Shown here: piece after piece, positions 1-11,424 of the stretch
Layout of the letters: the number at the start of each line of letters is the position of its first letter
Numbering within the stretch: position 1 is the stretch's first letter
Origin: Diploptera punctata
Lineage: Eukaryota > Arthropoda > Insecta > Blattodea > Blaberidae
NCBI GenBank assembly: GCA_030220185.1
Contig: JASPKZ010010273.1
Span: forward strand, 2,128,501-2,192,500
Direction: 5' to 3'
DNA length: 64,000 nt
Notes under the pieces: generated by a model
Told to the model about the DNA's origin: nothing
What the model saw: the letters and a program-made list of their open reading frames with translations, nothing else
The model's database searches: none
Program-made: the position numbers and the translations under genes

Positions 1-1426
1 AAATTACCTCTTTTTACTCTTTAGTAACCTGGTGGTTTCCCGTCTAATACTACCGACTTACTATAAATTTACCTCATTTGGCTCGTGTAACCATTCCATT
101 TTTGCTATCTTTCTTTTCTTTACACTGTCGGTACACTCCTCATCAAACTATTTCTTGTTTTCCTCTTTTTTAAATAACCAATGCTTTCTGATGCTGAAAA
201 TTTAATAGTATCTCTTATAGCATCTCATTCTTTATTTATATCAGTTTCTTCTTCGTTTGCCACATTGTCATCTGAAGATTCCAGTACTTCAAATCTATTA
301 GCAATTTTGATTTGGTATTCTTGCTGCGTTTCATCATTTTTCAAGTTTTTTAATTCAAAATTTTCAGAATTATTTTAGTGTTTGTTCTTCTCATAAGCGA
401 TAGTCGTCTGATTTTCACCCTGACCAGATGATCCGAATTGCAGTCTGTCCCTCTAACTGATCTAACATCGATGATGCTACTGTGCCAGCGTTTGTCCACT
501 ATTACACGATCTATCTGGTTCCGAGTTTCGCCATCTGGAGCCGACCAGATGTATCGTTATGCTGAAATGTTTTGCTCTTAACAATTAGATCTTTGATGTG
601 GCAAAGGTGACTAATCTAACCCCATTGTCGTTACTATCTTCATGACGACTGAATTTGCCTATTGTTGGTTTGAATATATATTCGCGCCCCACTTTTGCAT
701 TAAAATCTCCTAAGACAATTTTCATATGATATCGTGAAAGGCTATCAAATATGCATTCTAATTCTTCATAGAACTCATTCTTGATATTCTCATCTTTATT
801 TTCCATGGGAGCATGTACATTTACAATTATAAAATCATGTCGTTTACCCTATTATGTATGATATCCTGTCACTGACAAACTTAAGATCTCGGATAGCGGA
901 CAGGATCGTTCTTCGGACTAAAAAACCCGTTCCAAATGCAGGTATTTCTGCACCCCATAGTGTAATGTAAAGCTTCCTGATTCCTGACTACCTTCTCCTG
1001 GCCATCTAACTTCGTGTAAAGTGACAATATCTAAGGGCGATTTATCTAATTCCCGCGTTAATATCTCTAGTGCTCCGCTACTGTATAAAATCCTAACATT
1101 CCATGTTTCTAAGAACATGTCCCTGTGTTTGAGCCTTTGGCATTGGTTCCCTGAAGTAGTCCCCGCCTGGAGAACCGAATGGAGGACTATTTGACCTCCG
1201 GAAAATTTTATCCTAGTGGAACCCATGTCCGCATTACTTGACGGTTGATTTTTACGGTGAAAGATTGTCACTCTTTCGACCAAGGTACTTTTTTCGTCTG
1301 GCTTATCACCTTCGAACAGTCCGGCATGGGTAACCCTATCGGCCGCAATGTTACCGCCGGCAAAGCTCTCGGGATCATTTAAGCACGCAAGCCACTCCAC
1401 TACGACAAGGTAGAGATACCATAGGG
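1..1426 (-). mobile_element. RTE-like LINE, 5' half with endonuclease, decayed
   Basis: Read on the minus strand from 1426. A leader beginning near VEWLACLNDPES is shared with the copies at 20.0 kb and 54.6 kb and marks the element's 5' end. It is followed by an apurinic-type endonuclease that would nick target DNA for target-primed reverse transcription: TWNVRILYSSGAL and LHEVRW (about 1110-1000), GDFNAKVGRE (about 715-685), NDNGVRLVTFATSK (about 640-590), then IDRVIVDKRW and SDHLV (about 520-420). From 420 to 1 the linker towards the reverse transcriptase continues (NRFEVLESSDDNV) with stops. Several frameshifts and stops break it, and the window edge removes the rest. Clade assignment to RTE-like elements is from motif style and the short-tandem 3' tails of related copies; I cannot test it by alignment. 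Confidence 0.8.
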
Positions 1427-1589
1427 GGGGGTCTTTAATTTAGGCTACTATATAATATATAATGCAACTTATTATATATATATAAGAAACAAATTAGATG
1501 AAACATTAGAAACTCAGGTATAAGCGAGAAAATGTAGATTGAAAACACTATTTTAGATTATATTAAAACTCAGCAATTAAGATAGTTAC

Positions 1590-1826
1590 GTTCATGTCCA
1601 ACGAATGGAAGAGGATCGGCTACCATAATGTGTTTTGGAATGCAAACGTAAGGGAAAAAGAGGGAGAGGAAGACCTAGAACCTCCTGGAGTCAGGAAATA
1701 TATTTATACATGAAGGAGAAACATCTTCAACAAGGAGATTGGATGGTACGACAAAATTGGGTATTAGGAATCGGACGATGTCAAAGACATTAATCAACCG
1801 ATTATCTATCTATCTATCTATCTATT
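1590..1826 (+). mobile_element. LINE 3' end with (TATC)n tail
   Basis: Decayed C-terminal end of a LINE polyprotein: VQRMEEDRLP, then KRGRGRPRTSW and a basic stretch ending near GRCQRH before a stop. The xGRPRxxW motif followed by an aspartate/tryptophan-rich tail is shared with the other LINE 3' ends here, but the sequence differs from the RTE-like copies, so this is another lineage. The 3' end runs into a TATC repeat (1803-1826) and then a TA repeat, as expected for LINEs that end in short tandem repeats. Confidence 0.6.
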
Positions 1827-1828
1827 TG

Positions 1829-1829
<1 letters not shown>

Positions 1830-1876
<47 letters not shown>
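1830..1876. repeat. (TA)n microsatellite
   Basis: Uninterrupted AT dinucleotide run directly after the TATC tail of the preceding LINE fragment. Confidence 0.9.
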
Positions 1877-1881
<5 letters not shown>

Positions 1882-1884
1882 TTT

Positions 1885-2255
1885 TATACACCATCGTTTT
1901 TCTTTAATATGCTAGAAATCGAATGAAGAAAAAACGTGTTAATATCAACACTCAAATTACAGCCACAACCCTAATCAATAAGCACAAGGGAAAGGTATTA
2001 GTTTGATGACGAAGTGGAAGTAACGGTAGCGATTAATATGTATGAAATAGTTGTCTAAATGAGTCTCATTTTCTTCTCTTTCCCGCGCAGCTGTTACAAC
2101 TTATGTATATGTTATAAAACGAGAGAAAACTGATAAGGATGGAACACGCCAGGACGGTCTCACACCAATAATATAATATCTACATTAAAAAGTACCGTGA
2201 TACACACATGTTGGATAATACTTTACATGATTTTTACTTTTATCCAAAGTTCAGG
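1885..2255. other. no recognisable gene or repeat
   Basis: AT-rich sequence with no long open frame, no SINE head and no match to other parts of the window that I could see. Confidence 0.5.
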
Positions 2256-2257
2256 AG

Positions 2258-2350
2258 AGTACTAATAATAATAATAATAATATAATAATATAATAATAAT
2301 AATAATACTAATAGATAATACTATATTAATAATAATAATATTAATAATAA
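2258..2350. repeat. imperfect (AAT)n microsatellite
   Basis: Trinucleotide AAT repeat with single-base interruptions (TATAATA, ACTAATAG). It passes directly into the TCC-rich tract that follows. Confidence 0.85.
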
Positions 2351-3275
2351 TACCATCATCCTCCTCCTCATCCTCTTCATCCTCATCTCATCCATCCCTC
2401 ATCCTCATCTCATCCCTCCTCCTCCTCCTCTCCTCCTCCTCCTCCCCCTCGTCCTCCTCTCCCTCCCCCTCGTCCTCCTACCTCCTCCTCCTACCTCCAT
2501 CGTCCTCCTCCTCCTCCTCCTCCTCGTCATCCTCCTCTCCTCGTCCTCTCCCTCCTCCTCCTCTCCGCCTCCTCATCGTCCTCCTCTCCTCGTACTGCCC
2601 CTCCTCCTCCTGCCCCTCCTCCTGCCCCTGCCCCTCCTCCTACTGCTTCTCTTCCTCAGGCCCTCATCCTCCTGCTGCCTCTTCCTCATCCTCGTCATCC
2701 TCCTCGTCCTCCTCCTCCCCCCTCCTCCTCCTCGTCCTCTCCTCCTCCTCCTCTCCTCCTCCCGTCCTCCTCCTCCTCCTCCTCCTCCGCCTCGTCCTCC
2801 CCCTCCTCCTGCCCCTGCCCCTCCCCCTCCCTCTGCCCTTCCTCCTGCCCCTCATCCCCCTGCCGCTCATTCCTCCCCGCCCTCCTCCTCCATGCCGGTC
2901 TCCTCCACCCCTCCTCCTCTTGCTCTCCTATCTCCTGCCCCTCATCCTCCTGCTCTCTCTTATCCTGCCCATCCTCCCTCCTGCTCCTCTTCCTCCTGCC
3001 CCTCCTCGTCTGCTGCCTCTTCCTCCTGCCCTCCTCGTCATGCTGCTCTCCCTCTGCCCCTCCTCGTCCTGCTGCTCTTCCTCCTGCCCCTCCTCCTCCT
3101 GCTGCTATTCCTCCTGACCCTCCTCCTCCTGCGCTCTTCCTCCTGCCCTCCTCCTCTGCAGCTCTTCCTCCTGCCCCTCTCCTCCCCCTCTCCTCCTCCC
3201 CTCCTCAACTCCTACATCCTACTCCTCCCTCCTCCCATCATCCTCCTCCTCCTCCTCATATCCTCCTCAGACTAC
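2350..3275. repeat. polypyrimidine TCC/TCCTGCCCC tract
   Basis: About 0.9 kb in which the plus strand is almost purely C and T, built from TCC triplets with CCTGCCCC, CTGCTGCT and TCGTCC variants. Frames on either strand are open only because of the composition (proline/serine/leucine one way, arginine/glycine/glutamate the other), so they are not called genes. The strand asymmetry is extreme and stops sharply at about 3275. Confidence 0.9.
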
Positions 3276-3384
3276 TCCTCCCCTCCCCTAATCCGGACCC
3301 AGGCCTCCTCCTCCTTTCTTAGGCTCTTTGGGCTGTCCCCTCTACTTATAAATTGGACCCTGCTATACGTGAACCAACCCTTAT

Positions 3385-3813
3385 AATTTCAAAGTAAGTG
3401 TGAGACTATTAAACAGAGCACTACAAACAAAAACAACAAAAGAAACAATGCTAAAGTTTTATAAGGTAATGACAGTTCCCATTGTGACATATGGATCAGA
3501 GAATTGGGCTATGAATAGATCAGACAGAATATTACAAGAAACACCAGAGATGAAGTTCCTCAGATACGTTGCGGGATATAGTCTAAGGGACCACATTTCT
3601 AGTGAAACAATTAGGCAAAAACTCAACATTTTTAATCTAAATGAAAAATACAAAACTATAAACAAAAATGACACGAATATATTTTAAGAATGGACTCTTC
3701 TAGGCTAACAAAATAAGCACTGTTGTATCAACCTCAAGGCTATAGAGATGTCCTATAAGACGATGGGAAGATAAATTCTGAGACCGGAACAGGCCGATGG
3801 CCTACCATGAAGA

Positions 3814-3818
<5 letters not shown>
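3385..3818 (+). mobile_element. LINE 3' end, reverse transcriptase C-terminus
   Basis: A 95-residue open frame (3400-3687) reads LNRALQTKTTKETMLKFYK, VTYGSENWAMN and KFLRYVAGYSLRDH, the usual thumb-like region downstream of a LINE reverse transcriptase. Decayed sequence follows to ETGTGRWP-like remains at about 3800 and ends in an AAT repeat. This lineage resembles the fragments at 18.5 kb and 38.3 kb more than the RTE-like copies. No 5' part is present, so it is a 5'-truncated insertion. Confidence 0.65.
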
Positions 3819-3861
<43 letters not shown>

Positions 3862-3872
3862 GTAATAATAAT
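3816..3872. repeat. (AAT)n microsatellite
   Basis: AAT run at the 3' end of the preceding LINE fragment, probably grown from its tail. Confidence 0.9.
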
Positions 3873-3885
3873 AAACTAAAATTAC

Positions 3886-4080
3886 TATTTTACTGGCACA
3901 ATCGAAACCATAGGTCCATATCCGCGCGGACTGAAACTTTTCATGTATCCCTATCTTGATTTGTTTTCAATCATCCGCTGTATAATCTTATAATCTACTT
4001 CCCTCAAATCATGGTTATTATTAATCTCCCGCCTCATTATTGGCCTACCTCTGGGCGTTTTCCTAACATTTTCAGAGGCT
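3886..4080 (-). mobile_element. RTE-like LINE 3' end, decayed
   Basis: On the minus strand the sequence reads RGRPIMRREINNNHDLREVDY, which matches the GRPRMRWENNI and HDLREVDYTGNDW region of the better copies at 19.1 kb and 37.9 kb. It ends near the family's conserved ACTGGCAC motif (3890-3900, complement of the 3' end). The TAAG tail is lost. Everything upstream of about 4080 is not alignable by eye. Confidence 0.7.
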
Positions 4081-4389
4081 ACTGTATAGATCTTCGAACC
4101 AAAGATATTGAAACCTCCTAGGGGTTGAATGAATGACAATTTAGACGTTTTTCTTTGATAATATCGTCTATTTTTTATTTTCTTTAAGCAAGTATTTATT
4201 GTAGGATGATACATAAAATGCAATGATCTCGAATAACAGTTCATATAAAATAACTATACCGACGTGAAAAGCACGTAAACACAGTGTCTTTTCTAACTTA
4301 AAAGTAAGAGTAATTTTTACCAATTTAAGAGAAATCCTAACTGCGTCTTAGTAAAAGAGCAGTTACACGAGAAGTAAGCTAGACTAGAT
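4081..4389. other. left flank of the 27-bp array, no gene seen
   Basis: AT-rich sequence between the LINE tail and the array. I looked for the N-terminal side of a plus-strand reverse transcriptase that could pair with the RT fragment on the far side of the array and did not find it. Confidence 0.5.
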
Positions 4390-7300
4390 TCGAACTGTAC
4401 TTAGGAGAAGCTAAATGTGAACTGTACTGATGACAAGCTAGACGTGAACTATATTGATGAGAAGGTAAACTTGAACTGAACCGATGAGAAGGTAAACTTG
4501 AACTGTACTTAGGAGAAGGTAAACTTGAACTGTACCGATGAGAAGATAAACTTGAACTGTACTTAGGAGAAGGTAAACTTGAACTAAACCGATGAGAAGA
4601 TAAACTTGAACTGTACTTAGGAGAAGGTAAACTTGAATTGTAGTTAGGAGAAGGTAAACTTGAACTGAACCGATGAGAAGGTAAACTTGAACTGTACTTA
4701 GGAGAAGGTAAACTTGAACTGAACCGATGAGAAGGTAAACTTGACTGAACTTAGGAAAAGGTAAACTTGAACTGTACCGAGGAAAAGATAAAATTGAACC
4801 GAACCGATGAGAAGGTAAATTGAACCGAACCGATGAGAACGTAAACATGAACTGTACTGATGAGAACGTAAACTTGAACTGTACCGATGAGAAGGTAAAC
4901 TTGAACTGTACCGATGAGAAGGTAAACTTGAACTATACCGATGAGAAGATAAACTTGAACTGTACCGATGAGAAGATAAACTTGAACTGTACCGATGAAA
5001 AGGTGAACTTGAACTGTTACCGATGAAAGATGAAAATTGACTGTACCATGAGAAGATAAATTGAACTGTACCGATGAGAAGATAAACTTGAACTGTACCG
5101 ATGAGAAGGTAAACTTGAACTGTACCGATGAGAAGGTAAACTTGAACTGTACCGATGAGAAGGTAAACTTGAACTGTACCGATGAGAAGGTAAACTTGAA
5201 CTGTACCAATGAGAAGATAAACTCGAACTGTACCGATGAGAAGGTAAACTCGAACTGTACCAATGAGAAGTTTAAACACGAACTGTACCGATGAGAAGGT
5301 GAACTTGAACTATACCGATGAGAAGGTGAATTTGAACTGTACCATGAGAAGGTGAATTTGAACTGTACCGATGAGAAGGTGAACTTGAACTTTGCCGATG
5401 ATGAACTCGAACTGTACCGATGAGAAGGTGAACTTGAACTGTACCGATGAGAAGGTGAACTAGAACTGTACCGATGAGAAAGTGAACTTGATCTGTACCG
5501 TAGAGAAGGTGAATTTGAACTGTACCGATGAGAAGTTAAACTTGAACTGTACCGATGAGAAGTTAAACTTGAACTGTACCGATGAGAAGGTAAACTTGAA
5601 CTGTACCGATGAGAAGGTAAACTTGAACTGTACCGATGAGAAGGTAATTCGAAGTGTACCGATGAGAAGTTTAAACACGAACTGTACCGATGAGAAGGTA
5701 GACTTGAACTGTACCGATGAGAAGGTGAACTTGAACTGTACCGATGAGAAGGTGAACTTGAACTGTACCGATGAGGAGGTGAACTTGAACTGTACCGATG
5801 AGAAGGTGAAATTGAACTGTACCGATGAGAAGATAAACTTGAATTGTACCGATGAGAAGATAAACTTGAACTGTATCGATGAGAAGATAAACTTGAACTG
5901 TACCGATGAGAAGGTAAACTTGAACTGTACCGATGAGAAGCTAAACTTGAACTGTATCGATGAGAAGGTAAGCTTGAACTGTACCGATGAGAAAGTAAAC
6001 TTGAACTGTACCGATGAGAAGTTAAGCTTGAACTGTACCGATGAGAAGATAAGCTTGAACTGTACCGATGAGAAGGTAAACTTGAACTGTACCGATGATA
6101 ATGTGAATTTGAACTGTACCGATGATAAGGTGAACTTGAACTGTACCGATGAGAAGGTGACTTGAACTGTACCGATTAGAAGATAAACTTGATCTGTACC
6201 GATGAGAAGGTGAACTTGAACTGTACCGATGAAAAGATAAACCTGAAACGTACCGATGAGTTGATGAACTTGAACTGTACCGATGAGAAGGTGAACTTGA
6301 ACTGTACCGATGAGAAGGTGTACTTGAACTGTGACGATGAGAAGGAGAACTTGAACGGTACCGATGAGAAGGTGAACTTGAACTATACCGATCAGATGGT
6401 GAATTTGAACTGTACCGATGAGAAGGTGAACTTGAACTTTGCCGATGAGAAGATGAACTTGAACTTTACCGATGAGAAGATGAACTTGAACTGTACCGAT
6501 GAGAAGGTGAACTTGAACTGTACCGATGAGCAGGTGAACTTGAGCTGTACCGATGAGAAGATAAACTTGATCTGTACCGATGAGAAGGTGAACTTGACCT
6601 GTACCGATGAGAAGGTGAACTAGAACTGTACCGATGAGAAGATAAACTTGAACTGTACCGATGAGAAGATAAACTTGAACTGTACCGATGAGAAGGTAAA
6701 CTTGAACTGTAGCGATGAGACTAAACTTGAACTGTACCGATGAGAAGGTAAACTTGAACTGTACCGATGAGAAGATAAACTTGAACTGTACCGATGAGAA
6801 GATAAACTTGAACTGTACCGATGAGAAGGTGAACTTGAACTGTACCGATGAGAAGATAAAGTTGAACTGTACCGATGAGAAGATAAAGTTGAACTGTACC
6901 GATGAGAAGATAAACTTGAACTGTACCGATGAGAAGATAAACTTGAAGTGTACCGATGAGAAGGTAAACTTGAACTGTACCGATGAGAAGGTAAACTTGA
7001 ACTGTACCGATGAGAAGGTAAACTTGAACTGTACCGATGAGAAGGTAAACTTGAACTGTACCGATGAGAAGTTGAACTTGAACTGTACCGATGAGGAGGT
7101 GAACTTGAACTGTACCGATGAGGAGGTGAACTTGAACTATACCGATCAGATGGTGAATTTGAACTGTACCGATGAGAAGGTGAACTTGAACTTTACCGAT
7201 GAGAAGATGAACTTGAACTTTATCGATGAGAAGATGAACTTGAACTGTACCGATGAGTAGGTGAACTTGAACTGTACCGATGAGAAGGTGAACTTGAACT

Positions 7301-7920
7301 GTACCGATGAGAAAGTAAATTTGAACTGTACCGATGAGAAGATAAACTTGAACTGTACCGATGAGAAGATAAACTTGAACTGTACCGATGAGAAGGTAAA
7401 CTTGAACTGTACCGATGAGAAGGTAAACTTGAACTGTACCGATGAGAAGGTAAACTTGAACTGTACCGATGAGAAGGTAAACTTGAACTGTACCGATGAG
7501 AAGGTAAACTTGAACTGTACCGATGAGAAGGTAAACTTGAACTGTACCGATGAGAAGGTAAACTTGAACTATACCGATGAGAAGGTAAACTTGAACTGTA
7601 CCGATGAGAAGGTAAACTTGAACTGTACCGATGAGAAGGTAAACTTGAACTGTACCGATGAGAAGGTAAACTTGAACTGTACCGATGAGAAGGTAAACTT
7701 GAACTGTACCGATGAGAAGGTAAACTTGAACTGTACCGATGAGAAGGTAAGCTTGAACTGTACCGATGAGAAGGTAAGCTTGAACTGTACCGATGAGAAG
7801 GTAAGCTTGAACTGTACCAGTTCCGATGAGAAGGTGAACACGAAATGTACCGATGAGAAGGTAAACTTGAACTGTACCGATGAGAAGATAAACTTGAACT
7901 GTACTGATGAGAAGATAAAC
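4390..7920 (+). repeat. 27-bp minisatellite, about 130 units
   Basis: A head-to-tail array whose consensus unit is 27 bp and encodes NLNCTDEKV in the plus frame. The left end (4390-4800) alternates two variants, one containing TGTACTTAGGAG and one containing TGAACCGATGAG, giving a 54-bp higher-order period. The middle carries scattered substitutions and small indels. The right third, especially 7380-7740, is nearly homogeneous, and a small block of GTAAGCTTG variants sits at 7740-7810. Because 27 is divisible by three, frames stay open for long distances on both strands; the longest, 7261-8016, runs on into reverse transcriptase sequence. I do not call it a protein gene. Confidence 0.95.
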
Positions 7921-8690
7921 TTAGTATATTCTGATGATGTAGTATTATTATGCGATAGCGATGTGATAGTAAGAGTCAACACCCACACTGTATTGAGTAA
8001 CACTAAGGAATTGTAAGTAAACATCGATAAAACTAAATAATTAAATTATAACACGTGGCAAATCGTATAATTGAAGTGGAAACTTATTGAGAAATGAGAG
8101 GCATTTTGAAGAAGTGGCTGAATTAAAATTCCTAGTAACAATAATTACAAACAGGAATGAGGCGGAGAAAGAAATTAAACATAGGCTCAATTTTGGATGT
8201 GCATTTTGTCATCCCAATTTCTCTAAACATATTAAACTGAAATAAATAAATAAAATACAAATAAAACTGTTATTATCCTAGTTATATGGATGCGAAACAT
8301 AGACTCATAATTTAAGGGAGAATAAAATTCTAAGGCATATTTTTGGACAAAGAGAAATGAAGAGACAGGCGAATGGAGAAGATTACATAAGTGAGAAACA
8401 TGATCTTTCACGGAAATCAAATGTAATAAAAACGGTTTAGTATGGTAGTCAACGATGGGCAGGACATGTGGCAGGAATGGGGAATGAGGAGCATGGGAAC
8501 TGCTTGTAGAGAAACCAGATGGAAAGATCCCAGAAGGTTGATGAAGAATCAGGCGGGAGAAAAACACTAACCAGTTTTTGAGGGACGTAAATTATACAGG
8601 GGATAATTGGAAACTATAGCTCAGGATAGAGATATATGGAGAGCTTATGTCCGCGTGAACGTGAACCTACGGGTTAATAGTGCCAGTTAG
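7917..8690 (+). mobile_element. RTE-like LINE, C-terminal RT fragment fused to the array
   Basis: Directly after the last 27-bp unit the same frame reads LVYSDDVVLL and THTVLSNTKEL, aligning with LVYADDVVLL and THTLLSNTKKL of the copy at 37.2 kb; YSDD lies at 7927-7938. Downstream sequence is decayed but recognisable to the family's 3' end (FGQREMKRQ, RWAGHVA and a final TAGTGCCAGT at about 8680). There are many stops and frameshifts. No RT sequence lies immediately to the left because the 27-bp array takes its place. Confidence 0.8.
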
Positions 8691-9437
8691 TAAATTATTT
8701 AAATTAATGGTCCTGTCGGCCTGTTTCACTCACGGACAGCATGATTATGGTAAATCTTAAGTGGAGCTATCAGATAAAATACCTATGCACTTCATTTGAA
8801 TTTTTTTTTTGTCTCTCTGTTAATGCCATGTATACACATTTAAAAATGTTAATGGCTATCTTCGAATGTGACTCATAATTTAAGGGAGAATAAAATTCTA
8901 AGGCATATTTTTGGACAAAGAGAAATGAAGAGACAGGCGAATGGAGAAGATTACATAAGTGAGAAACATGATCTTTCACGGAAATCAAATGTAATAAAAA
9001 CGGTTAAGTATGGTAGTCAACGATGGGCAGGACATGTGGCAAGAATGGGGAATGAGGAGCATGGGAACTGCTTGTAGAGAAACCAGATGGAAAGATCCCA
9101 GAAGGTTGATGAAGAATCAGGCGGGAGAAAAACACTAACCAGGTTTTGAGGGACGTAAATTATACAGGGGATAATTGGAAACTATAGCTCAAGATAGAGA
9201 TATATGGAGAGCTTATGTCCGCGTGAACGTGAACCTACGGGTTAATAGTGCCAGTTAGTAAATTATTTATATTAATGGTCCTGTCGGCCTGTTTCACTCA
9301 CGGACAGCATGATTATGGTTAAACTTAAGTGGAGCTATCAGATAAATACCTATGCACTTCATTTGAATTTTTTTTGTCACTCTGTTAATGCCTCGTATAC
9401 ACATTTAAAAATTTTAATAGCTATCTTCGAATGTGAC
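8302..9437 (+). repeat. 568-bp tandem duplication of the LINE 3' end
   Basis: Two head-to-tail copies: 8302-8869 and 8870-9437. Both start at GACTCATAATTTAAGGG, pass through the LINE tail and about 170 bp of flank (CTGTCGGCCTGTTTCACTCA), and differ at only a few positions. The second copy begins exactly where the flank of the first ends, so this is a local duplication and not a second LINE insertion. Confidence 0.9.
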
Positions 9438-9763
9438 AAATATTAAAAGCAACTGATTTTTGTAGCTGAATTTAAGCCCTAAGAGTGATCGTGTAGCCCA
9501 AATAAAATGCCTGTTTGTTACCGTAACATTTGGCAATTGAGAATTATACTTACGGAGGCAGGAACTATAGTTGGAGTTATTACTTTCTAAGATTTCCGAT
9601 GAATAGCAAATACTTCCTTATATCAAATTACTTTTTCCATAAAAAAAACTTGTCTTTTCCAGTATAGTTTAGTAATCATTCTGCATCAAATATACTACAG
9701 GGCCATTGATACAGCTACATATGTCTTCCTTAAAATGCAATCTGGCTCAGAGAACAAGTCTAG
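9438..9763. other. no recognisable gene or repeat
   Basis: AT-rich spacer between the duplicated LINE end and the mariner. No structure seen. Confidence 0.5.
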
Positions 9764-9899
9764 TACGAGGGTCACTCAGAAAGTTTCCGGATATTGGCAA
9801 AATTTTAGAGATAATATAAAACTTACCATTACATCTTCTCAAAGTACTCTCCCTGAGCATCTATGCATCGTTGCATCCTCCTGAACAACAATTGGAAGC

Positions 9900-10604
9900 A
9901 TTGGCGCCAGTCACTTTCATCCAGTGCACAGAGCTCCCCTTAGTATGCTGCAACCGCATCTTCAGGTGTTGAAAACCGCTTATCACGCAATCGAGCCTTC
10001 ACCGTGGGGAACACAAAGAAGTCTCACGGTGCCAGTTCCGGACTGTAAGGAGGATGGGTCAACTGCAAAGGAGTCCCCCTCAGAAACTTATTTGTCAGGT
10101 GGGCGGTGTGGGCAGAGGCATTGTTGTGGTGCAACAGGATGCCGCTCAGTTCAGATCTTGGGCGCTGTTCTCGCAATTTTTGGAATACCTGTGGGAAGGC
10201 AAGTGTAATGTATAACTGTGTAGTCACTGTCCTTTGATGTTCAAGTGGCATTGTTGCCACATGGCCACCTGTAGCAAAGCAAGTGAGGACCATTTTCTTC
10301 CTAATACTTTTTGCTCTCTTCACTTTGACTAATCGATCATCATCAGGAAAGACCCATAACAACGACTGACGCGTTTTTCTGGATCATATTGGTAAATCCA
10401 GGTCTCGTCACTTATAATCTCAGAAATGCGTCGAGAGTTCCCATTGTTGAATCTCCAAAGCATTTCATGGCACCATTCCACTCGAGTGATCTTTTGAACT
10501 TCAGTGAGCCTATGTGGCACCCAACGAAATTACACGTTGTTGACCCTAAGATAGATATGAAGAATTTTTTTCAACACTCACCGATCTAATCCTCAGGGAT
10601 GCCT
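9900..10604 (-). pseudogene. mariner transposase, catalytic block, inactive
   Basis: Continues the transposase after the LINE insertion. DETWIYQYDPE (about 10405) carries the first catalytic aspartate. The second should be the D of HHDNA, but the sequence reads LHHNNASAHTA (about 10120), a D-to-N change. YSPELAP is followed by a TGA stop at 10024-10026, just before the third aspartate codon (10021-10023, DFFVFP). At least one frameshift near 10340 separates DETW from the downstream block. The loss of the second aspartate plus the stop rules out activity. Confidence 0.88.
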
Positions 10605-10617
10605 AAATATCTTTATA

Positions 10618-11411
10618 GTAGTAGTAGTAGTAGTAGTAGTAGTAGGACTTTATTAGACAAAAAGTAAGATATTTACAATATTATTTACAAATATGGGTCG
10701 CACGGGCAGTAAGCCGTATGTGCTGTTGACAGTCCGTTACAATAAAGTAATAATTGGTACTAGTGTAAAGAAAAATAAACAACAACAAATCAATAACATT
10801 ACAATTACATAAAGAAAACACAATAATATTACAATTCAATAATAACACAATAGCATTATACACTAAAAAAACATTAACATTACAATTACATAAAGAAAAC
10901 ACAATAATATTACAATTAAATAATAACACAATAGCATTATACACTAATTAATTTATATATAATTGTTAAGAATTAATGGTATTGCATTTTGATAACATAT
11001 ATTTATTCATGAATGAGTGTTGTCCTTATTTTCCGCGTTTTGTCCAGAAATTTACCGACGTTTATCCAATTTTCTGGATTTACCAATAACTCGTAGCATG
11101 CCAATCTTTCCCGATTTGAATTTAGAAATATTTCCGGAAATAACTGACGTCTCCAATATTCTAAATCATTACATTTTCCTAATATATGTATCTCATCTTC
11201 AAAGTTCCCGCACATTGGACATATTCGCATATCGTGATCGTCGCTAATTTTTAGAAATTTCCATGCCCCTAGCCTAAACCAAGCAAGCCCTGATCTCTCC
11301 TTAAATCCTAGGTTGAGTATATACGATTCTTTTCCCCAGACGTGTTTTAGGTCTCTTTGTAAACACAGTGAGCGTTTTCCTGTACAATCGGCGAAAGTAT
11401 GTTGTTGGTTT
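10618..11411 (-). mobile_element. LINE 3' end nested in the mariner
   Basis: Flanked by a perfect 13-bp duplication AAATATCTTTATA (10605-10617 and 11412-11424), so both boundaries are exact. The minus-strand protein ends with a zinc-knuckle, CPMCGNFEDEIHILGKC, followed by LEYWRRQLFPEI and a stop at about 11003; such CCHC knuckles sit at the C-terminus of jockey/R1-type LINE proteins. The 3' untranslated part contains a roughly 85-bp internal repeat (CACAATAATATTACAATT at 10800 and 10890) and the element ends in a (TAC)n tail. It is strongly 5'-truncated. Confidence 0.85.
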
Positions 11412-11424
11412 AAAATATCTTTAT

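Noticed and set aside
2664..3386. Arginine/glycine-rich (minus) and proline/serine/leucine-rich (plus) frames
   Set aside because: Both are products of the polypyrimidine tract; neither has a motif outside the repeat.
4390..7920. CRISPR-like array
   Set aside because: Units are contiguous with no unique spacers, and the window is eukaryotic.
4390..8016. Long NLNCTDEKV frames (up to 251 codons) as a repeat protein gene
   Set aside because: Frames stay open because the 27-bp unit lacks stops in several phases on both strands; arrays contain stops and indels between frames, and no start context, signal or flanking gene structure supports translation.
10117..10208. Plus-strand frame over the mariner (9924-10208)
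   Set aside because: Antisense shadow of the transposase catalytic block.
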